Of a stretch of DNA of 64,000 bases, positions 11,676 to 24,444 are shown in pieces (the stretch's first letter is position 1; each line of letters opens with the position of its first letter). The stretch is from Armigeres subalbatus (taxonomy: Eukaryota > Arthropoda > Insecta > Diptera > Culicidae), in assembly GCF_024139115.2 (NCBI RefSeq), contig NC_085140.1:31731806-31795805 (forward strand), given 5' to 3'. The notes under the pieces are model-generated. The model was not told the DNA's origin. It worked only from the letters and a program-made list of their open reading frames with translations, and ran no database searches. The position numbers and the translations under genes were made by a program.

Positions 11676-12710
11676 GGGTAAGACGGTGTAATGTGCCCCA
11701 CCTTGCCAAAACGCCCCCTTTGATTTCTAGAAAACTATAACTAACTTAGGGGTAAAATCAGTTGGCACCTTTAAATATTTGTAAAACCATTATAGGGGAA
11801 CTGTTCCGATCTCCATCTCACTGTACAGATATCCATCTCATCGCTAAACAAAGAAATACGGCACCAAATTCGTCGCTTCTTTTTGTCGACATGCGTACTC
11901 ACTGCTGAAGAAAATCACAAAAATTATAAACAAACCAAATTTTTTTCCATTGCTTTGTTTTTGATGGGATGGAAATAGGAGCTATGAGATGAAGTGGCGA
12001 ACCGTTCCCCTACTATGTGAATGTGGAAGTATTTTTATATTACATAATGAAAATAATTGCAAAATACAAAAGGTTACAGTTTTGATGTAACTTTTAATGT
12101 TCTGGAGCGACTCTAGCATACTGTCCGCAGAATTTGCAATGGAACACTCAGTTGGGCAACAAAATAACTTTTCTCTGTGGTTAATATGATGTAAAATTGC
12201 TTCCATCTTCTAAAAAGTTACGCTTTTCGAAAACATGTTTCACTGGTCAAAACGCCCCAGTGTAGGCAGGACGATATGCCCTTACCAACTGGACAAAAGC
12301 TTGCAGCAGTTTCTTCCGAATTATATGGAAGGAAACTATTAAAATGTAATTCAAAACTGATTATGGATGGATTTATGTTGGTTTTTTAATGTCAAGCACA
12401 TAAGGACTTGTAACTATTTCAATATGGGATTGATAAAATACTAATGAGGGGCTATGAAACGTCTTTGGTTAAGGTGGGGCGTATTGGCCAGACACTTGTT
12501 GAAATCCATTTTTTCACGACTTTTTATAAAAGCTTCATTACGTGTTCTCTAAAATATTTTTATATGACTTCTCACAGGCAATACATTTGCAACTTTTCGG
12601 ACTACCAAATAACACAAAGTTTGTATACAATAAAGAGTTGAGTTGAAAAGTAAAAAGTAAAAAGTTATCGAGGTATTGCCTTAGGGGGGGCATATTATAC
12701 CGTCTTACCC
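11676..12710. mobile_element. TA-flanked non-autonomous DNA transposon, about 1035 bp
   Basis: The left end GGGTAAGACGGTGTAATGTG and right end CATATTATACCGTCTTACCC form inverted repeats, with TA outside on both sides (11674-11675 and 12711-12712). A subterminal AAAACGCCCC motif recurs at about 11708 and 12249. No transposase frame is present. The insertion splits the older MITE exactly at a TA inside its GGTGCTGTATTTC segment. The superfamily is probably Tc1/mariner-like from the TA duplication. Confidence 0.75.
11793..12012. mobile_element. Complete MITE, about 220 bp
   Basis: Ends are AGGGGAACTGTTCC and GAACCGTTCCCCT, bordered by TA. The interior holds CCATCTCACTG, an AAACAAAGAAATACGG block and a TTGTTTTTGATGGGATGG block. 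It lies inside the TA-flanked element 11676-12710 and belongs to the same family as the split host copy around it. Confidence 0.75.
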
Positions 12711-12761
12711 TATTTCTTTGTTTTGTGATGAGATGAATATATGTTCAGTGAGATGGAAAAC

Positions 12762-13028
12762 GGTAAGACGCGCGGCTACAAAGCAAGACCATGCTGAGGG
12801 TGGCTGGGTTCGATTCCCGGTGCCGGTCTAGACAATTTTCGGATTGGAAATTGTCTCGACTCCCCTGGCATAAAAGTATCATCGTGTTAGTCTCATGATA
12901 TACGAATACAGAAATGGTAACCTGGCTTAGAAACCTCACAGTTAATAACTGTGGAAGTGCTTAATGAACACTAAGCTGCGAGGCGGCTCTGTCCCAGTGT
13001 GGGGATGTAATGCCAGTAAGAAGAAGAA
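12762..13028 (+). mobile_element. tRNA-derived SINE, 5' truncated, 12-bp TSD
   Basis: The body contains the RNA polymerase III box B sequence GGTTCGATTCC, followed by the fixed 3' body (GCATAAAAGTATCATCGTG...GGGGATGTAATGCC) and an AAGAAG tail. It is flanked by perfect GAGATGGAAAAC duplications (12750-12761 and 13029-13040), the mark of target-primed retroposition. The family resembles mosquito tRNA-related SINEs of the Feilai type, but that name is not verified. Confidence 0.85.
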
Positions 13029-13474
13029 GAGATGGAAAACTGAACAGTTTCCATACATACTTACACAACAAAATCCTTTCACATTAAATTTACAGATACG
13101 GATGCAAAACAATCTAGGTAGAGCTTAAAAATGTGGCAACCCTTTAAGCTTCAATCTTAAAAATAAGTGATCTACAATTTTGAAAATTATGTTTTAGTGC
13201 ATGCTGCAATGCAACTCAGCAAAGCTGAAAAATAGGAAAAATGCTGCGGGATCGTCAAGTGTGGAGCTTATCATGGCAATAGGCAAGCAGGAGTCTGCTG
13301 GAAATTTTTCACTTGTAAATAATAAGTAGAAAAATAGCCTTTTTTCTTGTACATACGACAAATATTAAATCGTGTTGATGTTGATAAACAAATTAAATAT
13401 GAAGCTGGAGTAGGGGCAGTTAGGTTTGGAGCTTCGATAATAATCGTTTTACGTTAGATAGATGGATCCATAGT

Positions 13475-13844
13475 CAGTGTTGGTAGAATCGTGCTCAAAT
13501 CTCACTCACCGATGTCTCATGCACGAGCTGACTCGCTTGCGATTCTGTATGAAGAGCATCCCGCATGAGTTTTTTCCGGCAGAATCGCATCGTTTCAAGT
13601 TTGAAGTATCAATACCCAATCGAAGCGTATTTTATGTTTACGTATGGATTTGTTATCCATTGTTTTAAGCAAAGAAAGTTATTCCGATGAATTTAACGAA
13701 GAAGAACACGCAAAAATCACGCAATGATGCAAATCGCGAGTCGAATCATGGACGATTCTCTGGGCCATGAGTCGGGTGAGGTTTGCCTCGCGCTTGATTT
13801 GAATCGTGGATGAGATTTGAGAATTTGAGTTTTTACCAACACTG
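13475..13844. mobile_element. hAT-type MITE, 370 bp
   Basis: Terminal inverted repeats CAGTGTTGGTA and TACCAACACTG are flanked by near-identical octamers TCCATAGT (13467-13474) and CCCATAGT (13845-13852). CAGTG termini with an 8-bp duplication identify a hAT-like element. Subterminal blocks CTCAAATCTCA are also inverted. A truncated relative lies at 6704-6930. Confidence 0.8.
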
Positions 13845-13852
13845 CCCATAGT

Positions 13853-16800
13853 TAATCAGAACTACATATGATCACCTTTCTTATCGAAGCAAGACAGGAT
13901 TTCCAAAATGAATTCCGGCACAACTTGGTCTCATTACCCCGGCTTCAAACCATCTACTCACGCTTCTGCATTTGAATTGGCACAATATAGTTGCATTGCG
14001 GGACCTGTGAGTGGCAATAAAAACTAGGTATTCCTCTTTTGATGCTGCTTATCATGCTGTTGCTTATCATCATCATCATCATCACCGTAGTCGGTGCACA
14101 AGCATAAACTCTTGGAGTGGGCGCTGGTTTTCTCTTCGGCCACACTCGAGGTGTGCTTCACATGTACAGATGAAACGATTCTTCCCAGAAGGCTCCATCC
14201 CGTAGGGTAGTTCGTTTATACGGCGCGCCTAGTTGGGAAACTACGAGAGCATTCGTTTCAAGTTTGTAGCCCACACACGACATGGGATCCTGACTAACTG
14301 TCTGCCAGTCGTCATCGTCGTCGTCAGTGATGATGGGAATATGAAGCGCTTCCACTGCACTACTGGCTGTGCAGGATAGTTTGTTTGATAGCGGAGAAAG
14401 TAGCACAGTTGGAAATGGGGGGTAAATTGGACACGCTAAGGAATAAGTTTATTCCGATTTGATGTTTGCCTTTCAGACGCGTTTGGTTAATATTGTCAAG
14501 CATTAAATGCTAAACGTGGGGCCGATCTGAGTCGCTAGTTCTGTTTTGAAAGAGATATTCGATCGTCTGTAATCAATCATAAATTAACAAAGTTACAGCA
14601 CGGATACATCTTAAACTGAATAAGTAAATTTTCGGAACCGATATTACAAGTGTGACAAATTGAGCTGAAACTTCATTTCACGTACCTATGTGGCTTGTAA
14701 CACTACCAACTCCTCTGCATAGCTAGTTTGTGGAGCAGAAAGCGGTGCAAATATATGCGCATTCCCCGGCTCCTAACAATGTCTGGATATGATTTTTTTT
14801 CTTCTCTCCTATTTGTACCATGGAATCCTTGGCAACCTGCACAGTATTTCGTCCTTGGGTTTTGCTCGTTTTGGAACAAAATAAATATTACCCAAATGAT
14901 TGTTATGTGCAGCAGCTTTGTTAAGCCCCCAAGATATTCACTGTTGCAGTTACGGTTACAAAAGACAAAGCTGCTCATGCGGTGTTGGAATTATAATCAG
15001 TATTGAACTTGCATTGCACTTTAGAATTCAAGAGCCGTGACAAAATCCACGTGTGACGATCTGTTTAGCCAGCGTTTGCAAATTTTATGATTAACTGCAT
15101 TTGGATCTATTTCAGAGAATCTGCAATATGAAGGACACCCAGGGTTTCGCAGGAATAATCCATGCCAGTCATCTTATTGTTCGTAGGACCATCTTCACAG
15201 TAGGAGTCTTCCTATCCCTGACATTACATGAGTTGTAATCATGTGCAGCAGGTACAAAGATGAACTGAAATTGAGAGCCACGTGTTCACGTGATAATTTT
15301 CATTATGTTATTTCAACCTCATTACCCCAGTAAACACCCGACCTGCTATCCAATTATTTGCAATGATAATATCGAGCAACGTACCGATGATTCTGATTTT
15401 AACACCGTGTCCTTTCGAAGACACCCTCCCGTGGCAGTTCAATCCTTCTGTGGTACAAGTCCCTCAAAGTTGCATCACAATCAACAATGGATGCCAGCTG
15501 CATATTGGTTACGGTCCGGTCGGCGCTGGTGCTCCCTCGGTAAATGGGTCGAGAAATGAGTTTTCTTAATTTCTGCCGGATCATTTTAATTTCATAACTG
15601 GGTCAGCACAGTAACGATTGCTGCAGCACTCAATCTGGACATGTGTGCGATGCGGTTAGTGCACAATCCATTTCACCGCAAATGGTCCGACAAAATGGGA
15701 GTACAGATTAGAAGCCGGAGCAAGTGGGGGAAACGAAGATCGAGTCCCTTAAACTAACAACCCTCCGATGTAAGCGGTTTATCAGTCCGAAGTGGTCCAG
15801 GTTACATACAATGCGACCGATGACGATGGTATGGTATTATTCATTAATATATGCCATGAATGGAGCTTTGCCGTGTGATATTGTGCTGCAGCAGCTTTTG
15901 ACTTTTACTTCAAGTGGAACCAAACAACAGTGCACATTCGAACGCCCCAGCAAAAAGCAAGCAATGTACCGAGTGTCCTTGTCTGCAGTCCTGTGGCGTA
16001 GAAGTTTTGTGGCGGTAAAGTGAATGTGAGGTGACGTGGCTGCAACCATTTCAGTAAATTCGATTGAAAATCGATTTGGAGCAACACTCTCTCGAGATTA
16101 CATTTGGCACACTTCCATCTGCTCGAAGGATGGTGGTGATGATGAAAAAATATCTGAGTGAATGGGATGGGGTGGGGAAAGTTTGCTAATGGTTTGGGAT
16201 GGAATGCATTTTTTTGCGCATTTGTCGAACGAATCAGAGTCAAATTACAATGCACTTACGAGAGCAGAAGTTGTTTAAATTATTTCCAATGTTTGACGAA
16301 GAATTCATCCAGTAAAGTGAATTTCCATTTACCACTATTTTCGATTTTGAATAGGACACTATGGGCAATTCATTTTGAATGAACTCGATGTATGAAAAAA
16401 TGTTCATTTTTAGTAAACAGCGCACCGCTTAAACGTCATTGTGTTCATTCGATGCACCTCCCCATTGATAAAGTTATTTACAATACAAGTTTGGTATACG
16501 AATCCATAAATCACATGCACATACGGATCGTTTTTATCTTAGCAACTTAGATAAAGAATAAAGACCAAACCACCGTTCTTAGTTTATTTCAGTAAAGGGT
16601 TCATGAAAAGTTTGTTCCGCTGTAGGGGCGCCTGGGAGACTTGAATCCCTTCCTCATTTCCGATGTGTCAAAGTCGATGTATCACAGCCAAAACTAATGA
16701 ATTTACGCAGCATCCACATAGTCTCTCTGAGAAACAGATAATTAATCTTTAATGGTGTGCGATGGTAGGTAAATTGTTGTTGTTATAAATACACAACCAG

Positions 16801-16965
16801 CCCTTTCCAGTAGCTGAACTGTCCTTTGGCTTATCCAGGAGCAGAGAGAAGTCATCCTGATCGGATCGGTTTGAGTACCTTATGCAATCTTTCACTTTTC
16901 GACAAAGCCTTGATCCTAGATCAAGATGGGGACTTACTGGACCTCTCTGGTCCCTTTTCGGGTGA
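13853..16965. other. Unassigned region with short microsatellites
   Basis: It contains an (ATC)n run at 14067-14088 and a GTCATCGTCGTCGTC run near 14310. Overlapping frames occur (for example 15290-15569 and 15724-16023), but none has a recognisable domain, splice context or similarity that I can name. Confidence 0.4.
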
Positions 16966-16969
16966 ATCT

Positions 16970-18255
16970 CAAAGGACCCGAAGGATTCCCGGGTGAATCC
17001 CGAAGGATTCCCGGGTGAATCCCGAAGGATTCCCGGGTGAATCCCGAAGGATTCCCGGGTGAATCCCGAAGGATTCCCGGGTGAATCCCGAAGGATTCCC
17101 GGGTGAATCCCGAAGGATTCCCGGGTGAATCCCGAAGGATTCCCGGTGAATCCTGAAGGATTCCCGGTGAATCGAAGGATTCCCGGGTGAATCCTGAAGG
17201 ATTCCTGGGTGAATCCTGAAGGATTCCCGGTGAATCGAAGGATTCCAGGTGAATCGAAGGATTCTCCGGTGAATCACGAAGGATTCCCGGGTGAATCCCG
17301 AAGGATTCCCGGGTGAGTCCCGAAGGATTCCCGGTGAATCCCGAAGGATTCCCGGGTGAATCCCGAAGGATTCCCGGGTGAATCCCGAAGGATTCCCGGG
17401 TGAATCCCGAAGGATTCCCGGGTGAATCCCGAAAGATTCCCGGGTGAATCCCGAATGATTCCCGGGTGAATTCCGAAGGATTCCCGAAGGATTCCGGTGA
17501 ATCGAAGGATTCAGGTGAATCGAAGGATTCCCGGTGAATCGAAGGATTCCTGGTGAATCGAAGGATTCCCGGGTGAATTGAAGGATTCCTGGTGAATCGA
17601 AGGATTCAGGTGAATCGAAGGATTCAGGTGAATCCCGAAGGATTCCAGGTGAATCGAAGGATTCCCAGGTGAATCTGAAGGATTCCCGGTGAATCCCGAA
17701 GGATTCCCGGTGAATCGAAGGATTCAGGTGAATCGAAGGATTCCAGGTGAATCGAAGGATTCCCAGGTGAATCGAAGGATTCCCAGGTGAATCCCGAAGG
17801 ATTCCCGGTGAATCCTGAAGGATTCCCGAAGAATTCCAGGTGAATCCGAAGGATTCCCGGGTGAATCGAAGGATTCCCGGATGAATCGAAGGATTCCTGG
17901 TGAATCCTGAAGGATTCCTGGTGAATCGAAGGATTCCAGGTGAATCGAAGGATTCCTGGTGAATCGAAGGATTCCTGGGTGAATCGAAGGATTCCTGGTG
18001 AATCGAAGGATTCCAGGTGAATCGAAGGATTCCCGGGTGAATCCTGAAGGATTCCCGGTGAATCGAAGGATTCCTGGTGAATCGAAGGATTCCTGGTGAA
18101 TCGAAGGATTCCCAGGTGAATCGAAGGATTCCCGGGTGAATCCCGAAGGATTCCCAGGTGAATCTCCAAGGATTCCCGGGTTAATCCCGAAGGATTCCCA
18201 GGTGAATCCCGAAGGATTCCCAGGTGAATCCCGAAGGATTCCCGGGTGAATTCTG
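16970..18255. repeat. 22-bp minisatellite array, about 60 units
   Basis: The core unit GGATTCCCGGGTGAATCCCGAA is repeated with many 18- to 21-base variants such as GGATTCAGGTGAATCGAA. The first third is almost uniform 22-mers. The second half is dominated by shorter variants. GGATTC and GAATCC within a unit are inverted, so each unit can fold on itself. Unit lengths are not multiples of three, so the long minus-strand frames across it (16969-17277, 17624-18169) are by-products. Confidence 0.95.
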
Positions 18256-21200
18256 GAGGTGTTATTATCCGGCGTGTTTTTCTTAAATTATAAAATCACT
18301 CAATTTGTTTGAGTGATTTAGTGCTGCCATCCACACCAGCCGAGTCTATTTGTGCAATTATCTATCTTGCCTTTCCGTCATCGTGAGGAGCCATCTGGCG
18401 TAAAGCCAACGTAGTCAACGATCTTGAAGCTGTTAAGATCGCTCTTACTGTCAATTTGAACTGACGTTTTGATTGGCGCCGTAACTTTTTTGGCCTACCC
18501 CATTGCCAGAGTCTCCCCTAGCCCAGGTCTACTCCAGGGCGAGTGAATAAACTGAATTACATTTAAAATTCGCATAAATGGAGACAAAACATAGGCCAAC
18601 AAAATCAAAAGTTAAATGTGTTATACATTATGGAGCTCATAACTTTCATTTGTCCCAAGCCCAACAGTTCTGGGAGCCTCCTAAGGCCCACTATCAGTAT
18701 TCACTGCGAAGATTATGTAGGGTTAGAACCCGTATATGTACGGATTCGGAGAACCTCTTAGGTTGGGCACTATGTGTAAAACTCGTATTCTATAGGGAAG
18801 AACCGCTCCACAAGCTTCACTGACACACAACCTCACTGGACGACCTCCCGATAGAGAAAGAGGCAAAAACGTCAACTGCTGCCTGCATGACTTGTCGATG
18901 GGGTGTGTATGCAGTGCTCCCATTGCTCCCACACAAATGAAAGTAAAATAATATAACAATTGTACAAAACAGTCAAAATATACCTCAAATGGCATTAACG
19001 GTAAAGGTACACATTACTTGCTTATCTCTTGGTCTTGACAGAAAGAGTAAAAATGAAAAATAAGCTAGTTGATCACTATTGAATTTGATAACGATTATCT
19101 ATTGCGGTCAAAATTTTTGAAGATAAGGTGAATCGAATCGAAATTTTTGGAATTTTGAATAAATGGGAGAAACACAGTATCATGTGAATTAGTTTTTTAA
19201 CTATAATTTATAACTAAATGCACTAATGTTTAAATTGTAGCGTATTCTGTCGCCTCGCCAGTGCTCATCTGCCATATTTTATATCGACCAGAATGTTCGC
19301 ATATTACTTCATATATCCTAACCAGAAGCGACACTTTCGTCCGACGATACTTCCGATGCTTATGTACTGCATCACACGAATCATTTTCTCACCAACGATG
19401 ACAAATTGCCACGCTTTTCCTCCGCACACGGCCGTGTTCATACATCAGGAGCAAAACTTTCACCACCAAGCACGTAACATCCAGCAAATATTTGTTATCA
19501 CTTTCACATTTAGACATATTTGTGCCACCAGTAGCAATAACATTACACCCCCTCCCAACCGGCGTCCCGCCTATCCGCATTTGCGTGTCCTGGAGAACCG
19601 ACCTCCGAAAGCAACGTTGGATGTCTCGTTTTGCTCGGTCATTGCGCCATTCACGCAAAAACCATTTGCCAACACGCAGCCGACATATTTAACGGAACAC
19701 ATATTTTCTGTCACGCATATGCGCTTGATTGAATTTGTTTCCCATCAATCATCCCCAGTTTTTGTTCGACTGTCGGCGTACACTCGAATGAAACTCTTAC
19801 AGTGAAAATCGTTTCGAATTTCAATGGCTGGCGGACGAAAGCTATTCCGATTTGTCATCAAGCTAAGGAATGCTGTGTACGATAGAATTATGGCATGCCC
19901 CTTAAAAGCACAAATCATGTTTTCAATAGCAGTTGTGTTGAGCATTGAAAAGCTCGAAATTCCAAAATATTCAGTGTTTGTTATTTTAAAATAAGATTGT
20001 AAGTTTCTTCGTAACGCGTTAACACAGTAAATTTGGGTGTAACACAGATCCATTTGGCTTCAAAATACGGCCCGTTTTTTACCTTCAACCTGACTGAGAG
20101 AAATTTTCCTAAATATCATCTTCGTCCCGTTTAAAAGCAAAACGAGTATGTAATCATGATTATTGCAAAATATCTACTTTCCCTGTGGAAGAGAAAATCA
20201 ACATAGTCGGTGAATGGAAGAAAAACCCTGGTTGTAAAACTTCAAGCAACATGAGACGCTGCTAGGAAAAAGGCCACTAACGACCCAAGCTTTATTCGCA
20301 CTGTAAGCCAAAACGAAATGTGACACATCTCCTTCGCTCGACACAAATGTGATGAAAAAAACATCCGAACCTTATTGGATACGTTTTGTTTCTGATACAT
20401 TATCGTTACCAATTTTAGTTTTTTTCCGCCAATCCAATCGGGAGCGCAACTTTGCGATGATAAATAGCTTAACTAGCTGTTCCAGTGAAATTTCCAATTA
20501 CACCATCGATGCCGCTAGACATGCATTTTTCTTCTGCTCTGATTTACGCGGAGATTCCAACGTGCGGAAGTTTTCCGATTCAGCGAAGTTATTCGCCTGC
20601 TTTTCCTCTCGTTGCGTTGGATCGCTCCGATGCGGATCAAGGGAAGAATCCAAAGAATTCACTGCAGCTTCTTTCGCGCTGATCCATTGGCTTCGTGAGA
20701 ATAACACAAGCGAGGAAATTTCTTGCATTTCTTGCAACTTAATTGAACGGAGGGCGGTGCAACGACCTTTCGAACTACTGTAAGTGGATTAAATTTGCAA
20801 CTAAATCCAGTGGGTCTTTGCGAACTAGTACAGGTATCTGATAGGTAACCAAACGTTTTATTGATCTCATCCGAAAATTAATTTTACAAGGACGTTGCTG
20901 AAGTTTTAACGCTTTGAAAGCCCGAAACAGCCGCATTTGAATTAATGCTTTTTCTCGTTATTGTAGTTTAGGGAAATATGATAAGCGACCACAAGTAAGC
21001 ATTCATTCCAAAAATAAATCAAGAATTATCGATTGACATTTGACAAAGTACCACTTACAATCGTCCAGTTGTTCGCGGTAAACGCATGCAGTTGAAAAAT
21101 TACCTCGCCTTCCCCGAAACAATGTACACGGCGTAGCAACACTAAATCACCGCTCTGACAACTCAATCAATTCCCAGCGTTGATGACGTTTGTACCCGCA

Positions 21201-22000
21201 ACAGCAGGAGGTACTTTCATTTTCCCACCACCCTCGAAAAGTTCGCCTTCCGCCCCATATCGGGGCATAAAAATCACGAAAAATGGGAAACAATTTGAGA
21301 ACATGCTCCTCCGATCAGAGTGAATGGTTCCGCCACTCACTACCATTGCCACCGTTTTGCGCAAACATATTATAAATCACACATAATAAACATATTACGT
21401 CCTGTCACGATTGTTTATTTTTCATTTCCCGAGTTCTTCCTCTCGCCCATCGTCGTGCGTTGCTACCAGAACTAGAACTGCACACTGCAAATTGACTATC
21501 CCTTTCGCAGGATGAACGGTTACAAATTTTGCTACCGGAACGGAACTCGATAGCGATCACGACCGAGTAAAAACTGTTTTATAATACTATTCAGGATTAA
21601 AAATGAATCGAGGAAATCGATTTATATCACAAACAGAATCATTAGAGTGTGTGATTGTGCGTGTCGTTTTTGGTTGAGAAGTCAACTTTAGATTCAGTTA
21701 AAGCTCGAGTTAACATCTGGACGCACTGTTTATTTTATTACAGTACACAAGACAGTACATCTAGAGGGTTGCTTTTTTATTGTTTTCACAGCAAAATGTT
21801 TTAGTTTAAGTTAAATTTGACGATCGGGTAAAATTTGAAAAATTATGACAAATGGAGGAGGAGTAAGAAAATTTATGCTGGGCTCTAACGTTTGCAATCC
21901 AATTAAGTCAGGTGAAAAAAAATACGAAATGCGTTAAACTGGACTTGAATTTGGTAAAAGTTTGATGTGACCATAACTCGAGAAGATGCTCTGAAAGTAC
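18256..22000. other. Unassigned region
   Basis: A small hairpin, AAATCACTCAA / TTTGAGTGATTT, lies at about 18292-18317 directly after the minisatellite. Frames of 170 codons (19293-19805) and 144 codons (20349-20783) are open but show no recognised domain. The second ends inside a perfect donor-like ACTGTAAGT near 20777, so an exon cannot be excluded. Confidence 0.35.
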
Positions 22001-22038
22001 TCCCACGCCAACCAACACCATCAATACGTAGAACCATT

Positions 22039-22180
22039 TCTAGACCAACATTTGAAAAGGGTGTAACAGCCAAAATTTATTCCTTCTGATTCTTGGTCCA
22101 CATATATAGCTTTATATGAAGACGAAGAATCAGAAGGAATACATTTTGGCTGTTACGCCCTTTCCAAATGTTGGTCTAGA
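22039..22180. mobile_element. Palindromic MITE core, 142 bp
   Basis: Left TCTAGACCAACATTT... and right AAATGTTGGTCTAGA pair over about 60 bases, including AGGGTGTAACAGCCAAAAT and TTCCTTCTGATTCTT. The upstream block CCCACGCCAACCAACACCATCAA (about 22004-22026) matches the arms of the foldback at 3203-3433. The two may belong together, or one may be inserted in the other. Confidence 0.7.
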
Positions 22181-22189
22181 TTTTATCGA

Positions 22190-23310
22190 GATTTTTTTTG
22201 GAAATTCAGAAATAGGTGGTTGAAATTTTCATGAGGAAATTCTTTGAAGATTTTTTTTATTCTCTCCAAGTTTTACTTCTAGACTTCTTCGGATATTCTT
22301 CCAGAAAAATCTCCGGCATGTCCTTCAGGAATGCATTTGAAAGTTCCTTCAAGTATACATACGGAATTTCTTCCCAAAATTCCACCAGAAGTTTCTTCAG
22401 AATTTCATGACGGAAATTCTCCGATTTCGCCCCATAATTTCACTTGTGAATCTATAAGAAAATATTTCTGAATTTCTTCTAGGAACTTCTCCGGGCATTT
22501 CTTTAGAAATTCTTTTTTTGTTTCCTCCGGGATAACTTCCAGCGAATTTTACGAATATACTTGAATATACTTCAAAAGTTCCTCTAGAGATTTCTTTAGG
22601 AATTTCTCCCGGAATTCGTCCAAGTATTTGCCCGGAAGTTCTTACAGGTATTTTTCCGGTACTTCTCCAGGAATTCCTTCAGGAATTTCTCCGGGAATTT
22701 TTCCGCGGAATTGTCCTAGAATTCTTTCCGGGCTTCACTCGGAATTTACTTTACTTAGAATTTCATTCGGAAATTAATTTGAGAGTTCCTCCAGGACATC
22801 TTCTCGGTATTTCTTCAGAACAAACCCCCGGGAATTTATCCGGTAATTTCTTGAACAATTCATCCGGGAATGCTTTCAAGATTTCATCTGGAAATTTCTG
22901 CATTATTTCCTCCTGGTATTTTTCCAAGAGTTCTTTGAGATATTTCTCCGGAAATTCCTTTAGGAACTAATCCAAGAATTATTTCAGGACTTCCTTGTGG
23001 GAATTCCTCCAGAAGTGGTTGTGGGAGTTCCTTCTGGAGCTTCTCCAGTAGTTTTTTCAAGAGTACCTCCGGGAATCCCTCCAGGAACTTCACAGGGAAT
23101 TCCTGGAGGATAGTTTGCAGGAATTTCACGGGAAATGGAATTTCGGAGGTTCCTCTAGAATTCCAACTCCGGGTATTCCACCGGATGTTCCTCTGAAAAT
23201 TCCTCAGGGAGTTCCACCAATAGTTCCTCCGGGAATTTATTCAGGCTTTCTATCAGGAATTCATTTAGGCTTTCTTTGGCAATTCATCTACAAATTCCTC
23301 TAGAAGTTTG
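22190..23310. repeat. Degenerate GGAATTCCTCC-type array
   Basis: Irregular repeats of GAATTTCTCCGGGAAT and AGTTCCTCC motifs recur every 10-15 bases with much divergence. The motif family is the same as in the homogeneous array at 33405-34855. It is non-coding by appearance, and the frames across it are low-complexity. Confidence 0.7.
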
Positions 23311-24440
23311 TAACCAGTCGTTTAGCGATGTTCACTCTCTTCTCAAGAAACTCCAACCACAAATAATAATTAGGAGGAAAATCCGGTAAAATACGTTGAA
23401 AATTTAGCTAGCTAGTAGGGTCAATCTGAAACCATATATTACTAGACTGAAAGTGATATTAATAAATATTGTTTATAAACTAAATCATGCAATTAAATAA
23501 AAATCATGCAAAATTATTTAAAGCTAGATAGAAGGACGGCACAACGGTCAAATTAAAATAAAGCACAAAACACAAAACAGAATTTGTATCCACAGTCATA
23601 CAACACTACACTTCTACAAAAACACCCTTTTCGCTGTCGGAGCTTGGTAGCCGTTGTATGTGGGCGAAACCGTTTTCCACTGGTCCCGACGAAAAAAGCC
23701 TTTTCCCCGGTTCCGAGATGGTCTAGCTCTCTCCTACTTGGCAGATTCTGAACAACCACGTTAAGAACAACACGTCTACAAAAGGTATCAAGAAAAGTTT
23801 TTAAAGTTCACTAAAAGTAGTGTCAAGCGTCTACAGATAGTGACGAGGACCTCAAATCACCACTATATCTTGTGAGTGCCCCGGAATAACCGGTGAAGAA
23901 CTCCGGTTCTGTGAAAGGTGAGAGTTCCAGACTCGAACGGGGCGGCGACATCCTTTAAGGACAATTTAGCGTACTCGGAGCATCCACTTTCGGACGCGAA
24001 CGCGACGGTAATAACCCTCAAACCCCATTCCGGCCCGGCGGCCGACCCCTCAGCATCGTAGCGACGGTACATGAAGTGGCGGACCGCAGACATCAGCAAA
24101 GTCATCGAGACGGTATTTTGGCGTCGACCTCCGGATAAGGCATCTCGCATGAGCGACTGCGTCTCCGGTGCCACGACTGTCCACGAACGGATCCACAGAA
24201 GCAGACCAGTCGGCGGCGTCATCAGGGCGCCACACTTACACCATACACTAACTGTGAGTATTTTGTCAATGGTAGGCCGTAGTTAGGGCATTGGGGACGC
24301 TAGGGACCATTATCAATAAAAGCCGTCATTACTCCGTATTTTTACCGTATTTTCCTCTTGTTCATTAATTTTCGGTGGAAAGAGCCGACCCTGAGTGGGC
24401 TGGGAGTCCTTATGACTGAGCGGGCGTAACAAACGTAAGT
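23311..24440. other. Unassigned, partly GC-rich segment
   Basis: 23860-24280 is clearly more GC-rich than its neighbours and is open on both strands (minus 23863-24222, plus 24071-24286), but no domain is recognised. It could be a decayed retroelement segment. No matching direct repeats that would act as LTRs were found around it. Confidence 0.3.
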
Positions 24441-24444
24441 TACA

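Larger units (their letters stand above)
11517..13054. mobile_element. Old MITE copy split by two later insertions
   Basis: The left part (11517-11675) begins AGGGGAACTGCTCC. It continues after the interruption at 12711 with TATTTCTTTGTTTTGTGATGAGATG. It resumes again after the SINE with TGAACAGTTTCC at about 13041. Joined in order, these pieces follow the structure of the complete relative at 11793-12012, read in the opposite direction. This family has AGGGGAAC...GTTCCCCT ends and TA at its borders. Confidence 0.7.

Noticed and set aside
12762..13028. Functional tRNA gene
   Set aside because: Box B is present but the cloverleaf is incomplete, and a SINE body with an AAGAAG tail and TSD follows.
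14067..14088. (ATC)n run as a His-rich coding repeat
   Set aside because: Simple microsatellite. The frames containing it show no other protein character.
17624..18169. 181-codon minus frame in the 22-bp minisatellite
   Set aside because: The peptide only mirrors the repeat. Unit lengths vary by non-multiples of three, so the frame is accidental.
19293..19805. 170-codon plus frame
   Set aside because: No domain, composition like its surroundings, overlapping frames on the other strand.
20349..20783. 144-codon plus frame ending in a donor-like GTAAGT
   Set aside because: A possible exon, but no acceptor, partner exon or recognisable protein was found.
24251..24431. Possible solo LTR (TGTGAG...GTAACA)
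   Set aside because: No matching flanking duplication and no second copy in the window.
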